DNA of 64,000 nucleotides from contig NZ_JBPKAO010000013.1 in assembly GCF_051216895.1 (NCBI RefSeq), forward strand, positions 83,724 to 147,723. The letters run 5' to 3'. Below, in pieces: positions 26,164 to 35,716 of the stretch (position 1 is the stretch's first letter; every line of letters starts with the position of its first letter). Source of the stretch: Aquipuribacter sp051216895 (lineage in GTDB: Bacteria > Actinomycetota > Actinomycetes > Actinomycetales > JBBAYJ01). The notes under the pieces are model-generated. The model searched no databases. It had not been told where the DNA came from and saw nothing but the letters and a program-made list of their open reading frames with translations. Both the position numbers and the translations under genes were made by a program.

Positions 26164-27696
26164 TCAGGCGACCGGGTCGCGGTCCTTGATCGGACGGACG
26201 ACGCCGCTCCTGCGGTCCGCCTGGTACTCCCGCAGCATCCTGGACACCTCGGGCATGAGCAGGTACAGCCCGAAGATGTTGATCAGGGCGCAGACGAAGA
26301 GCATCGCGTCGGCGAAGTTGAGCACGGCGCTGAACGTCAGCACCGTGCCGATCACGATGAAGACGCAGTAGATGACCTTGAAGACGAGCTCGCTCACCGT
26401 GCTGCGGCCGAACAGGGTGGTCCACGCCTTGAGCGTGTAGTACGACCACGTGATCAGCGTCGAGAAGGCGAACAGCACCACGGCCACGGCGAGCACGATC
26501 GGGAACCACGGGATCACGGTGGCGAACGCGTCGCTGGTCAGCACCACGCCGTCGGGGTTCGGGCTCTCACCGGCGGCGTAGGCCTCGCGGGCGTTCAGCC
26601 AGGACTCCGGCCGGGCGATGACGATGGCCAGGGCCGTCATGGTGCAGATGATGACGGTGTCGATGAAGGGCTCGAGCAGGGCGACGAAGCCCTCGGTGAC
26701 CGGGCGCTTGGTCTTGACCGCGCTGTGGGCGATGGCGGCCGAGCCGAGGCCGGCCTCGTTGGAGAAGGCCGCCCGCTGGAAGCCGACGATCATGACTCCG
26801 AGCACGCCGCCGGCGACGCCCTCGGGGTTGAAGGCGCCGGTGACGATCTCGCCCATGGCGCCGGGGATGTCGGCGGCGTTGAAACCGATCACGGTGAGGC
26901 AGCCCAGGACGTAGACGATCGCCATGGCGGGGACCAGTCGGCTGGTCACCTTGGCGATGGACTGGATCCCGCCGAGGATCACCAGGCCCACGACGACCGC
27001 AACGACGACGCCGAAGATCAGCGAGGCGCCCGGCCCGCCCAGCACGCCGTCGTCACCGCCGGTCACGTTCTGCACCTGCGCGAACATCTGGTTGGCCTGG
27101 AACATGTTGCCGCCGGCCAGGCCGAAGGCGAGGATCGCGATGGCGTACACGCCCACGAGGATCGACGGGAGGACCGGGATCCTCAGCTTGGCGAAGGCCA
27201 CCTTGAGGTAGCGGAACGGACCGCCGGTGACGGTGCCGTCCTCGTGCTCCTCACGGAACGCGACGCCGAGGGTGCACTCGACGAACTTGGTGGCCATGCC
27301 CAGCAGGCCGGCGACGATCATCCAGAACGTCGCGCCCGGGCCACCGATGGACACCGCGACCGCGACGCCGGCGATGTTGCCGAGGCCCACGGTGCCGGAC
27401 ACCGCGGCGGTCAGGGCCTGGAAGTGGGTGACCTCACCCGGGTCGTCCGGGTCGTCGTAGCCCCCACGGGCCAGCGCGACCGCGTGCCCGAAGCCGCGGA
27501 ACTGGATGAACCGGTACCCGATCGTGAACACGACGGCACCGATGATCAGCCAGGCGACGATCCAGGGGAACGACGACCCCGCGATGGTGACGGGGTAGAA
27601 GATGACGCCGCCGACGGCATCGGACAGCGGGGTGAACGCCCCGTCGATCGCCCCCTCGACGTCCGAGATGACTCCGGTGGGTACGACGCTGGACAT
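26164..27696 (-). CDS. Alanine (or glycine):sodium symporter, AgcS family
   Basis: A 510-residue polytopic membrane protein starting at the ATG at 27696 after GAGGAG. It has about eleven hydrophobic segments and AgcS signatures: TALTAAVSGTVGLGNIAGVAVAVSIGGPGA, given here by its parts AVSGTVGLGN and GGPGATFWM, then ATKFVECTLG and FSNEAGLGSA. These transporters import small neutral amino acids with sodium. It ends at the strong terminator shared with hspR. No regulator or catabolic gene is adjacent. Confidence 0.95.
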   Translation of the reverse strand: MSSVVPTGVISDVEGAIDGAFTPLSDAVGGVIFYPVTIAGSSFPWIVAWLIIGAVVFTIGYRFIQFRGFGHAVALARGGYDDPDDPGEVTHFQALTAAVSGTVGLGNIAGVAVAVSIGGPGATFWMIVAGLLGMATKFVECTLGVAFREEHEDGTVTGGPFRYLKVAFAKLRIPVLPSILVGVYAIAILAFGLAGGNMFQANQMFAQVQNVTGGDDGVLGGPGASLIFGVVVAVVVGLVILGGIQSIAKVTSRLVPAMAIVYVLGCLTVIGFNAADIPGAMGEIVTGAFNPEGVAGGVLGVMIVGFQRAAFSNEAGLGSAAIAHSAVKTKRPVTEGFVALLEPFIDTVIICTMTALAIVIARPESWLNAREAYAAGESPNPDGVVLTSDAFATVIPWFPIVLAVAVVLFAFSTLITWSYYTLKAWTTLFGRSTVSELVFKVIYCVFIVIGTVLTFSAVLNFADAMLFVCALINIFGLYLLMPEVSRMLREYQADRRSGVVRPIKDRDPVA

Positions 27697-27837
27697 GCGG
27701 CTCCTCGCGGGGGGTGGACGTGGGGCGCTGGTAGCAAGGTCCCGGGAACCGTAGTCCGCGCCGTGTGTCGTGCACCACAACCGAGCCGTAACGATCCGAC
27801 GGTCGCTCGGGCCCGCCGCGACGGGCCGCCCCGCGGA

Positions 27838-28692
27838 TCAGACCAGGTCGACGAGCTCCGCGACCGAGCCCCGGACCAGGCTGGGGCGGAACGGGTACCG
27901 CTCGATGTCGGCGGCCTGGGTGACCCCGCTCAGCACCAGGACCGTTCGCAGACCGGCCTCCATGCCGGAGATGACGTCGGTGTCCATCCGGTCGCCGACC
28001 ATGGTCGTGGTCTCGGAGTGGGCGCCGATCATGTTCATGGCGTAGCGGAACATCATGGGGTTGGGCTTGCCCACGACGTAGGGCCGCTTGCCGGTGGCGG
28101 CCGCGATCAGCTCGGCCACGGCGCCGCAGGCGGGCAGCGGGCCCTCGGGCGACGGTCCGGTGGTGTCCGGGTTGGTCGCGATGAACCGGGCGCCCCCCTC
28201 GATCATCCGGATGGCCTTGGTGATCGCCTCGAAGGAGTAGGTCCGGGTCTCGCCCAGCACCACGTAGTCCGGGTCGCTGTCGGTGAGCACGAAGCCTGCG
28301 TCGTGCAGTGCCGAGGTCAGCCCGGCCTCACCGACCACGAAGGCCGTGCCGCCCGGTCGCTGGTCGGACAGGAACGTGGCCGTGGCCAGCGCCGAGGTCC
28401 AGATCTCGTCCTCGAGGATCTCCAGCCCCATGTGGTGCAGCCGGGCCGACAGGTCCCGCGCGGTCCAGATGGAGTTGTTGGTCAGCACCAGGAACGGGCG
28501 GTCGGCCGAGCGCAGGGCGCTGACGAACTCCGCCGCCCCGGCGATGGCCTTGCCCTCGCTGACCAGGACCCCGTCCATGTCGGTCAGCCACGCGCGGGAC
28601 TCGAAGTCCTCGCCCTCCTCGAGACCGGCGTCCTTGACCGTCTCGGCCGTCTCGGCCCGCTCCGCGATGATCTCGTCCGTGCGAGGTGTCAT
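27838..28692 (-). CDS. NagD-like HAD-IIA sugar phosphatase
   Basis: A 284-residue protein starting at the ATG at 28692; an upstream in-frame start would overlap the clpB operator. HAD motif I is WLTDMDGVL (both Asp present), motif II lies in FLVLTNNS, and the C-terminal motifs are VGKPNPMMFRYAM and MVGDRMDTDV. The C2 cap between motifs II and III marks subclass IIA (NagD, p-nitrophenylphosphatase type). Substrate unknown; relatives dephosphorylate sugar phosphates or nucleotides. It is divergent from clpB and shares the 88-base control region with it. Confidence 0.93.
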   Translation of the reverse strand: MTPRTDEIIAERAETAETVKDAGLEEGEDFESRAWLTDMDGVLVSEGKAIAGAAEFVSALRSADRPFLVLTNNSIWTARDLSARLHHMGLEILEDEIWTSALATATFLSDQRPGGTAFVVGEAGLTSALHDAGFVLTDSDPDYVVLGETRTYSFEAITKAIRMIEGGARFIATNPDTTGPSPEGPLPACGAVAELIAAATGKRPYVVGKPNPMMFRYAMNMIGAHSETTTMVGDRMDTDVISGMEAGLRTVLVLSGVTQAADIERYPFRPSLVRGSVAELVDLV

Positions 28693-28745
28693 GGCAGGAG
28701 CGTACGGGTGGGCGGAATTGACTCCCATCGACTCAACTCTCATCA

Positions 28746-28764
28746 TTGAGTCCTGAAGGCTCAA
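28746..28764. promoter_or_regulatory. HAIR element (HspR operator) upstream of clpB
   Basis: TTGAGT at 28746-28751, seven bases, then GCTCAA at 28759-28764, ending 16 bases before the clpB GTG. A second nearby dyad, GACTCAA at 28730-28736 with TTGAGTC at 28746-28752, shares its right arm. HspR bound here would block clpB and possibly the divergent phosphatase gene. Confidence 0.85.
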
Positions 28765-28780
28765 CTACCGAGGAGGCCAC

Positions 28781-31396
28781 GTGGACCTGAAGCTCACGAC
28801 CCGCAGCCAGGAGGCGCTGTCCACGGCCGTGCACCGCGCGACCACCGGCGGCAACCCGTTCGTCGAGCCCGCCCACCTGCTGCAGGCGCTGCTGGTGGAC
28901 CGGGGCGGCGTCCCGGCCGGCCTCCTCGAGGCGGTGGGCGTGGACGCGGGCTCGCTGCGCTCCCGCGTCGACACGCTGGTCTCCGGGTTGCCCAGCGCCT
29001 CCGGTGACTCGGTGTCCGAGCCGCGGGTGGCGCGGGGCACGCACACGGTGCTGTCCACCGCGGGGGACGAGGCCCGGGCGCTGGACGACGCGTTCGTGTC
29101 CACCGAGCACCTGCTGCTGGCCCTCGCCGCGGACCACGGTCCGGCCGGCAAGGCCCTGGGTGCGGTGGGCGTCACCCGGGACGGGCTGCTGGCCGCGCTG
29201 CCGGGGGTGCGCGGTCCCGGGCCGGTGACCAGCGCCGACCCCGAGGCGACCAACGACGCGCTGCAGAAGTACGGCCGTGACCTGACGGCCGACGCCCGCG
29301 AGGGCCGTCTCGACCCCGTGATCGGCCGCGACGCCGAGATCCGCCGGGTGGTGCAGGTGCTGAGCCGTCGGACCAAGAACAACCCCGTGCTGATCGGCGA
29401 GCCCGGGGTGGGCAAGACCGCCGTCGTGGAGGGCCTGGCCCAGCGGATCGTGTCCGGGGACGTGCCGGAGTCCCTGCGCGACAAGCGGCTCATCTCCCTC
29501 GACCTGGGCGCGATGGTCGCCGGGGCCAAGTACCGCGGTGAGTTCGAGGAGCGGCTCAAGGCCGTCCTGGCCGAGATCCAGGCGGCCGAGGGGCAGGTCG
29601 TCACGTTCATCGACGAGCTGCACACCGTGGTCGGCGCGGGCGCGGCCGAGGGGTCGATGGACGCGTCCAACATGCTCAAGCCGCTGCTGGCCCGGGGCGC
29701 GCTCCGGCTGGTCGGGGCGACCACGCTGGACGAGTACCGCCAGCACATCGAGAAGGACGCCGCCCTGGAGCGCCGGTTCCAGCAGGTGCTGGTCGGCGAG
29801 CCCAGCCCCGAGGACACCATCGCCATCCTGCGCGGGCTCAAGGGCCGCTACGAGGCGCACCACAAGGTCGAGATCTCCGACGCGGCGCTGGTGGCCGCCG
29901 CCATGCTGTCCGACCGGTACATCCCCGGCCGGCAGCTGCCCGACAAGGCCATCGACCTGATGGACGAGGCCGCGTCGCGGCTCAACATGGAGATCCAGTC
30001 CTCGCCCGTCGAGATCGACGAGCTCCGCCGCGCGGTGGACCGGATGAAGATGGAGGAGCTCGCGCTGCAGAAGGAGAGCGACGCCGCCTCGGTCGAGCGG
30101 CTGGATCGCCTGGAGGCCGAGCTGGCCGACGCCGAGGAGCGGCTGAGGGCGCTGCAGATGCGGTGGGACGCCGAGAAGGGGTCCCTCACCGCTGTCGGCG
30201 ACCTCAAGCAGCGCATCGAGGAGCTGACCGTCCAGGCCGAGATCGCCCAGCGGGACAACGACCTCGAGACCGCCAGCCGGCTCCTGTACGGCGAGATCCC
30301 CGAGGTCGAGAAGGCCCTGGCCACGGCCGAGGCCGGCGGGGCGGTCGCCGCGGGCGACCCCGACCGGATGGTCAACGCGAGCGTCGGCGCCGACGACATC
30401 GCCGAGGTGGTCGCGGCCTGGACCGGCATCCCCACCGGTCGGCTGCTCGAGGGCGAGACCGAGAAGCTGCTGCACATGGAGCAGGTCCTCGGTCGGCGCC
30501 TGATCGGGCAGCAGGAGGCCGTCCGGGCGGTGTCGGACGCCGTGCGTCGCTCCCGCGCCGGCATCAGCGACCCCGACCGCCCGACCGGGTCGTTCCTGTT
30601 CCTGGGCCCGACCGGGGTCGGCAAGACCGAGCTGGCCAAGTCGCTGGCGGACTTCCTGTTCGACGACGAGCGGGCCATGGTCCGCATCGACATGAGCGAG
30701 TACGGCGAGCGGCACTCGGTGTCCCGGCTGGTCGGGGCGCCCCCCGGCTACGTCGGCTACGAGTCCGGCGGCCAGCTGACCGAGGCGGTCCGTCGTCGGC
30801 CCTACTCGGTGATCCTGCTGGACGAGGTCGAGAAGGCCCACCCCGAGGTGTTCGACGTCCTGCTGCAGGTGCTCGACGACGGCCGCCTCACCGACGGCCA
30901 GGGCCGGACCGTCGACTTCCGCAACGTGATCCTGGTGCTGACGTCCAACCTGGGCTCGGTCGCCCTGATGGACACCACGGCGTCGTCGGAGGACCGTCGC
31001 GCCGCGGTGATGGACGCCGTGCGGCGGGCGTTCAAGCCGGAGTTCGTCAACCGGCTCGACGAGATCGTCGTCTTCGACCCGCTGAGCATCGACCAGCTGG
31101 GCGGGATCGTCGACCTGCACGTCGACGCCCTGGCCCGTCGGCTCGCGGAACGCCGGCTGCGGCTGCAGGTGAGCGACGCGGCCCGGGAGTGGCTGGCGCT
31201 GACCGGGTACGACCCGGCCTACGGGGCACGCCCGCTGCGCCGGCTGGTGCAGCGCGAGATCGGCGACCGGCTGGCGCGCGAGCTGCTCGCGGGCCAGATC
31301 GCCGACGGGGACACGGTCGTGGTGGACGTGACCGTGGGGGCGGACGGCACCCGGGACGGGCTCAGCGTGCTGCCGGTGGCGACGGTCGAGGCCTGA
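28781..31396 (+). CDS. clpB: ATP-dependent disaggregase ClpB (Hsp100)
   Basis: An 871-residue protein starting GTG at 28781 after GAGGAGG. Order: Clp N domain (residues 1-145), AAA module 1 with Walker A GEPGVGKTAVV near 208, middle-domain coiled coil about 395-535, AAA module 2 with Walker A GPTGVGKTELAK near 610, then the D2-small domain. ClpB extracts proteins from aggregates together with DnaK. The HAIR box links it to the dnaK operon 4 kb upstream. Both Walker B segments (TFIDELHTV and ILLDEVEKAHPEV) are intact. Confidence 0.98.
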   Translation: MDLKLTTRSQEALSTAVHRATTGGNPFVEPAHLLQALLVDRGGVPAGLLEAVGVDAGSLRSRVDTLVSGLPSASGDSVSEPRVARGTHTVLSTAGDEARALDDAFVSTEHLLLALAADHGPAGKALGAVGVTRDGLLAALPGVRGPGPVTSADPEATNDALQKYGRDLTADAREGRLDPVIGRDAEIRRVVQVLSRRTKNNPVLIGEPGVGKTAVVEGLAQRIVSGDVPESLRDKRLISLDLGAMVAGAKYRGEFEERLKAVLAEIQAAEGQVVTFIDELHTVVGAGAAEGSMDASNMLKPLLARGALRLVGATTLDEYRQHIEKDAALERRFQQVLVGEPSPEDTIAILRGLKGRYEAHHKVEISDAALVAAAMLSDRYIPGRQLPDKAIDLMDEAASRLNMEIQSSPVEIDELRRAVDRMKMEELALQKESDAASVERLDRLEAELADAEERLRALQMRWDAEKGSLTAVGDLKQRIEELTVQAEIAQRDNDLETASRLLYGEIPEVEKALATAEAGGAVAAGDPDRMVNASVGADDIAEVVAAWTGIPTGRLLEGETEKLLHMEQVLGRRLIGQQEAVRAVSDAVRRSRAGISDPDRPTGSFLFLGPTGVGKTELAKSLADFLFDDERAMVRIDMSEYGERHSVSRLVGAPPGYVGYESGGQLTEAVRRRPYSVILLDEVEKAHPEVFDVLLQVLDDGRLTDGQGRTVDFRNVILVLTSNLGSVALMDTTASSEDRRAAVMDAVRRAFKPEFVNRLDEIVVFDPLSIDQLGGIVDLHVDALARRLAERRLRLQVSDAAREWLALTGYDPAYGARPLRRLVQREIGDRLARELLAGQIADGDTVVVDVTVGADGTRDGLSVLPVATVEA

Positions 31397-31487
31397 GGGG
31401 TCGGGGAGTCGTTTCGGCGGGCGGGCCCAGGGGTACCCGACCCCACGGGCGCCTCCGTGCCCGTGACCGCGACGAAGGAGTCCGACG

Positions 31488-32981
31488 ATGGCTGGTCCCA
31501 GCGGCAGCAGTCCGGCCGGCGGCGCCCGCAGCGGCGCCGGCACGAGCACCGAGGGCGGCAACCACACCGCGCACGCGATCCTCATCTCGGTGGTCGCCGC
31601 CATCGGCGGGTTCCTGTTCGGGTTCGACACCGCCGTCATCAACGGCGCGGTCGACGCCATGTCGGCCGACTTCGAGCTGTCCGCCGGGCTGAGCGGGTTC
31701 GCGGTGTCCAGCGCCCTGCTGGGCTGCGCGGCAGGCGCGTGGTTCGCGGGCAGCGCCGCCGACCGGTTCGGCCGTCAGCCGGTCATGATCGCCGCCGCCG
31801 TGCTGTTCCTGGCCAGCGCCATCGGCTCCGGCCTGGCGCTCGGCGTGTGGGACCTGATCTTCTGGCGCGTCATCGGTGGGCTCGGCGTCGGGGTCGCCTC
31901 CGTCATCGCCCCCGCCTACATCGCCGAGATCGCGCCGGCCGAGATCCGCGGCCGGCTCGCCTCGCTGCAGCAGCTCGCCATCGTCACCGGCATCTTCGTG
32001 GCCCTGCTGTCCGACGCGTTCATCGCCCAGGCCGCCGGCGGCGCGGCCGAGCAGTCGTGGCTGGGTCTGACGGCGTGGCGCTGGATGTTCCTCGCCGAGA
32101 CCGTCCCCGCGGTCGCCTACGGCCTGCTCGCGCTCACCATCCCGGAGTCGCCGCGGTTCCTGGTGGCCCGCGGCGAGGAGAGCCGGGCCCGTGAGGTGCT
32201 GCAGAAGCTGATGAGCCGCGAGAACGCCCGCGAGCGCATCACCGCCATCAAGAACTCGCTCAAGGGCGAGAAGCTGGTCGGCCTCCGCAACCTGCAGGGC
32301 GACCGGCTGGGCCTCAAGCCCATCGTCTGGGTCGGCATCTTCCTGTCGCTGTTCCAGCAGCTGGTCGGGATCAACGTGATCTTCTACTACTCCACGACGC
32401 TGTGGCGCTCCGTCGGCTTCGAGGAGTCCGACGCCCTCACCATCACGGTCATCACGTCCGTGACCAACGTCGCCGTGACGATCGTCGCGATCATGCTGGT
32501 GGACAAGATCGGGCGCCGCCCGCTGCTGCTCGTCGGCTCCACGGCGATGGGGGTCGCGCTGGCCACGATGGCCGTCTGCTTCTCGCAGGCGACCGGGACC
32601 GGCGACGACGTCAGCCTGGCCGAGCCGTGGTCGACCGTGGCCCTGGTCGCGGCCAACGTGTTCGTCGTCGGGTTCGGGGTGTCGTGGGGCCCGGTCGTCT
32701 GGGTGCTCCTGGGCGAGATGTTCCCCAACAAGCTGCGCGCCCCCGCCCTGGCCGTCGCCGCCGCGGCGCAGTGGCTGGCCAACTTCGCGGTCAGCACGTC
32801 GTTCCCGTGGCTGTCGCAGAACGCGGGCCTGTCGGTCACCTACGGCGGCTACGCGGTGTTCGCCGTCCTGTCGGGGCTGTTCGTCGCCACCCAGGTGCGC
32901 GAGACCAAGGGTCAGGAGCTCGAGGACATGACCGGCGCGACCGGTCGGACACCCCGGAAGGACTCCGTCCCGACCGGTTGA
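31488..32981 (+). CDS. Sugar porter of the major facilitator superfamily
   Basis: A 497-residue protein after GAAGGAG. An unusual 30-residue Gly/Ser-rich N-terminus precedes twelve membrane segments. Sugar-porter signatures are clear: GFDTAVINGA in helix 1, DRFGRQPVM in loop 2-3, PAYIAEIAPAEIRGRLASL, PESPRFLVARG, QQLVGINVIFYYS, DKIGRRPLLL and the terminal ETKGQELE. Relatives take up glucose, xylose, galactose or inositol with protons; the substrate cannot be read from sequence. It stands alone between clpB and the peptidase gene. Confidence 0.95.
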   Translation: MAGPSGSSPAGGARSGAGTSTEGGNHTAHAILISVVAAIGGFLFGFDTAVINGAVDAMSADFELSAGLSGFAVSSALLGCAAGAWFAGSAADRFGRQPVMIAAAVLFLASAIGSGLALGVWDLIFWRVIGGLGVGVASVIAPAYIAEIAPAEIRGRLASLQQLAIVTGIFVALLSDAFIAQAAGGAAEQSWLGLTAWRWMFLAETVPAVAYGLLALTIPESPRFLVARGEESRAREVLQKLMSRENARERITAIKNSLKGEKLVGLRNLQGDRLGLKPIVWVGIFLSLFQQLVGINVIFYYSTTLWRSVGFEESDALTITVITSVTNVAVTIVAIMLVDKIGRRPLLLVGSTAMGVALATMAVCFSQATGTGDDVSLAEPWSTVALVAANVFVVGFGVSWGPVVWVLLGEMFPNKLRAPALAVAAAAQWLANFAVSTSFPWLSQNAGLSVTYGGYAVFAVLSGLFVATQVRETKGQELEDMTGATGRTPRKDSVPTG

Positions 32982-33040
32982 AACCGGAACTTCCTACCCG
33001 GATGCCCTGATTCAAGACGAATGCTTCTGCTGCGGGTCAT

Positions 33041-33071
33041 TCGGGACTACGTTCCGGTTCTCGGGACTACG
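33041..33071. promoter_or_regulatory. Two 11-bp direct repeats before the M28 peptidase gene
   Basis: TCGGGACTACG occurs exactly at 33041-33051 and 33061-33071, start-to-start distance 20 bases, about two helical turns, and the second copy ends 15 bases before the peptidase ATG. Spacing on one face of the helix suggests a regulator binding side by side, possibly overlapping the promoter. The region 32990-33060 is visibly richer in A and T than its surroundings. Confidence 0.55.
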
Positions 33072-33086
33072 GGGAGAGGAACCCAG

Positions 33087-34637
33087 ATGCATCGGAGCAC
33101 TCGTCCATGGCGGCTCGGAGCCGTCGCCGTCACCGCCGGTTCGTTGGTCGCGGCGTCGGTCGTCGCGCTTCCGGCTGCTGCCGCGCCGGCGGGCCGGGCC
33201 TGCGACAACCGCGCCAACCTGACCTACAGCAACCTGCTCGACTGCATCACCCTGGACGGGGTGATGGAGCACCTGGAGGCGTTCCAGGCCATCGCGGACG
33301 ACAACGGCGGCGACCGCGCCGACCAGACACCGGGGTTCGACGCCAGCGTCGACTACGTGGTCGACGAGCTCGAGTCCTACGGCTGGCAGACGGAGCTCGT
33401 GCCGTTCACCTACCCGGGCGTCGAGTCGCAGCTGCACCAGCTGTCACCGGTGAGCGCCACCTACGACCAGTTCGCCGCCACCGGCACCGGTGAGGGTGAC
33501 GTCACGGCTGCCGTCGTCCCCGTCGACGTCAACCTGACGCCGCCGCGCGCCAACAGCAGCGGGTGCGAGGCCTCGGACTTCGCCGGGTTCCCGGCGGGCG
33601 CCATCGCGCTCCTGCAGCGCGGCACCTGCCCGTTCTCCGTCAAGGCCCTCAACGCCGAGGCGGCCGGGGCGTCCGCGGTCGTCCTGTTCAACCAGGGTGA
33701 CACCGACGCCGAGGACCGCAACAACGTCCTCAATGCCACGCTCGGCGGCGCGGACGTCGTCGACATCCCCGTCGTCGGGACCAGCTTCGCCGCCGGTCAG
33801 GCGTTGGCCGCCCCCGGCTCCACCGCCCGCGTGCAGGTCGACCTGTTCGACGTCGAGTCCGTCAACGTGATCGCCGAGCTGGCCGGGCGCACGGACGACA
33901 ACGTGGTCATCGCAGGGTCGCACCTGGACTCCGCGCCCGGCGCACCCGGCATCAGCGACACCGCTACCGGGGTGGCGGCCCTGCTGGAGGTCGGCCAGAT
34001 GATGGCTAGGTCCAAGCCCCAGAACACGGTGCGCCTCGCCTTCTGGGGAGCCGAGGAGCTCGGGCTGTTCGGCTCTACCGAGTGGGTGGGCCAGCGGACG
34101 CAGGCCGAGCTCGACGAGATCGCGCTGTACCTGAACTTCGACATGATCGGCTCCCCGAACCACTACCTCGGGGTCTACGACGCCGACGAGTCGAGCTTCC
34201 CCGCCCCCGCCGGCATCCCGATCCCTGACGGTTCGCAGGCGATCGAGAAGGCCTTCGAGTCCTTCTTCACGCTGAGCGGAGAACCCTACGACGACTCCGA
34301 GTTCAGCGGTCGTAGCGACTACCAGGCGTTCATCCTCAACGACATCCCGTCCGGCGGGCTGTTCACCGGTGCGGACGGTGTCAAGACGCCGGAGCAGGCC
34401 GCGATCTGGGGTGGCACCGCGGGGGCGCTCTTCGACCCCTGCTATCACACGCCGTGCGACGACATCAGCAACCTGAATCTCGACGCCCTGGAGATCAACG
34501 CCGACGCGGTCGCCTTCGCGGTGTTCCGGTACGCCCACTCGACCGAGGAGGTCAACGGGGTCGAGGGACGTCGTGTCCCGGGCCGCTTCCTGATCCCGGC
34601 CCCGGCCGGCCCCGAGGGCACCTTCCTCACCCCGTGA
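33087..34637 (+). CDS. Secreted M28-family aminopeptidase with PA domain
   Basis: A 516-residue protein starting at the ATG at 33087 after GGAGAGGA. A Sec signal peptide covers about residues 1-32, ending AAAAPA. A PA domain is inserted at about 140-255 (IALLQRGTCPFSVKALNAEAAGA, given by its core LLQRGTCPFS). The M28 peptidase domain (residues about 265-490) shows dizinc ligands: GSHLDS, the GISDTATG bridging Asp, WGAEELGLFGS with the catalytic Glu, NFDMIG, and a late His in PCYHTPCDD. It resembles Streptomyces-type aminopeptidases acting outside the cell on peptide N-termini. Confidence 0.94.
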   Translation: MHRSTRPWRLGAVAVTAGSLVAASVVALPAAAAPAGRACDNRANLTYSNLLDCITLDGVMEHLEAFQAIADDNGGDRADQTPGFDASVDYVVDELESYGWQTELVPFTYPGVESQLHQLSPVSATYDQFAATGTGEGDVTAAVVPVDVNLTPPRANSSGCEASDFAGFPAGAIALLQRGTCPFSVKALNAEAAGASAVVLFNQGDTDAEDRNNVLNATLGGADVVDIPVVGTSFAAGQALAAPGSTARVQVDLFDVESVNVIAELAGRTDDNVVIAGSHLDSAPGAPGISDTATGVAALLEVGQMMARSKPQNTVRLAFWGAEELGLFGSTEWVGQRTQAELDEIALYLNFDMIGSPNHYLGVYDADESSFPAPAGIPIPDGSQAIEKAFESFFTLSGEPYDDSEFSGRSDYQAFILNDIPSGGLFTGADGVKTPEQAAIWGGTAGALFDPCYHTPCDDISNLNLDALEINADAVAFAVFRYAHSTEEVNGVEGRRVPGRFLIPAPAGPEGTFLTP

Positions 34638-34684
34638 GGGCGGGCCGGTCCTGGCGGCGACGTCGGACGGCCACGGCACCGGAC

Positions 34685-34716
34685 GGGCCCGCGAGCGCAC
34701 CCGCGCTCGCGGGCCC
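34685..34716. terminator. Bidirectional terminator hairpin between the peptidase and DUF368 genes
   Basis: GGGCCCGCGAGCGC at 34685-34698 pairs perfectly with 34703-34716 around an ACCC loop; outer flanks (CGGCAC / GTGCCG) extend the stem. It lies between convergent genes. Confidence 0.85.
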
Positions 34717-34732
34717 CGTGCCGGTGGGCGGG

Positions 34733-35716
34733 TCAGGGCGTGGGGTCGAGCAGCTCGGCCTTGCGGCTGAGCCGGGCGTCGAGGGCGCTCAGCGTTCCGA
34801 CCGCGATGGCCCCGAGCAGGGCGATGACGACGACCCCGCCGATGCCCTCGAGGCCGCCGGACGGCGCGAGCAGGCCGCGGTCCTCGGTCTGCCACGGCCA
34901 CAGCGCCCGCAGCGACCCGACCATCAGGCCGGCCATCGCCAGCAGCGTGACGTGACGGTGGCGGTGCAGCAACCACCGGACGACCCGGACGAAGCTGCCC
35001 AGGCCGATGATCGCGCCCAGCGCGAACACGCCCAGGTAGACCAGGTCGCGGTCGTTGACCGCCCCGATCGTGGTGTCGTACAGGCCGATGCTGAGCAGGA
35101 AGAACGACCCGCTGACCCCGGGCAGCACCAGCGCGCACACCGCCACCGCCGCGGCCAGTCCGACCAGCAGCAGGTTCGGGTCGCCCTGCTGCGACGGCGG
35201 CAGGCCGGTGAGGACGAACGCGAAGACCGCGGCCCCGGCCAGGACCGCCCAGTCGCGCAGCCCCTTCATCCGGTCGGCCATCCGCAGCGGCACCGCGACG
35301 GAGGCGGCGATGAAGCCGAAGAACAGCCCCCGCATGCCGACCGGGTAGTCCTCCAGCAACGGCTCGATGGCGGCGGCGGCCAGCACGACGGCGGCGACCA
35401 TCCCGACCAGCACGGGCAGCAGGACCGACCAGTGGACCTGGCCCATCTCGGCCTTGGTGACGGCCCACCCCTTGCCCGGTCGGACCAGGGCCAGGGCGCC
35501 CCGGACGAAGTGGTCGACCCCGGTGATGATGCGCTCGTACAGGCCGAGCACCAGCGCCAGCGTCCCGCCGGAGACGCCCGGGACGACCTCCGCGCAGCCG
35601 ACCAGCGCGCCGCTGGCCAGGTAACCGGGCAGCCGGGCCGGGTACGACAGGTCGGTGCGTCCGCCGCGGTCGGCGGGGGTGGGGCGTGCCACGGCGTCGT
35701 CGGACCCGTCGCTCAC
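34733..35716 (-). CDS. DUF368 membrane protein (PopT-type polyprenyl-phosphate transporter candidate)
   Basis: A 327-residue protein, GTG start at 35716 overlapping the exodeoxyribonuclease stop. It has about eight to nine membrane segments and the family motif GCAEVVPGVSGGTLAL near residue 40, repeated in degenerate form as ALVLPGVSGSFFLL around residue 205, showing an internal duplication. DUF368 proteins have been linked to recycling of undecaprenyl phosphate across the membrane (PopT); applying that here is inference from family membership. It would serve peptidoglycan synthesis. Confidence 0.9.
   Translation of the reverse strand: MSDGSDDAVARPTPADRGGRTDLSYPARLPGYLASGALVGCAEVVPGVSGGTLALVLGLYERIITGVDHFVRGALALVRPGKGWAVTKAEMGQVHWSVLLPVLVGMVAAVVLAAAAIEPLLEDYPVGMRGLFFGFIAASVAVPLRMADRMKGLRDWAVLAGAAVFAFVLTGLPPSQQGDPNLLLVGLAAAVAVCALVLPGVSGSFFLLSIGLYDTTIGAVNDRDLVYLGVFALGAIIGLGSFVRVVRWLLHRHRHVTLLAMAGLMVGSLRALWPWQTEDRGLLAPSGGLEGIGGVVVIALLGAIAVGTLSALDARLSRKAELLDPTP

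Noticed and set aside
28730..28752. Second independent HspR box before clpB (GACTCAA-N9-TTGAGTC)
   Set aside because: The spacer is nine, not seven, and its right arm is already the left arm of the better HAIR match, so it is mentioned only within that feature.
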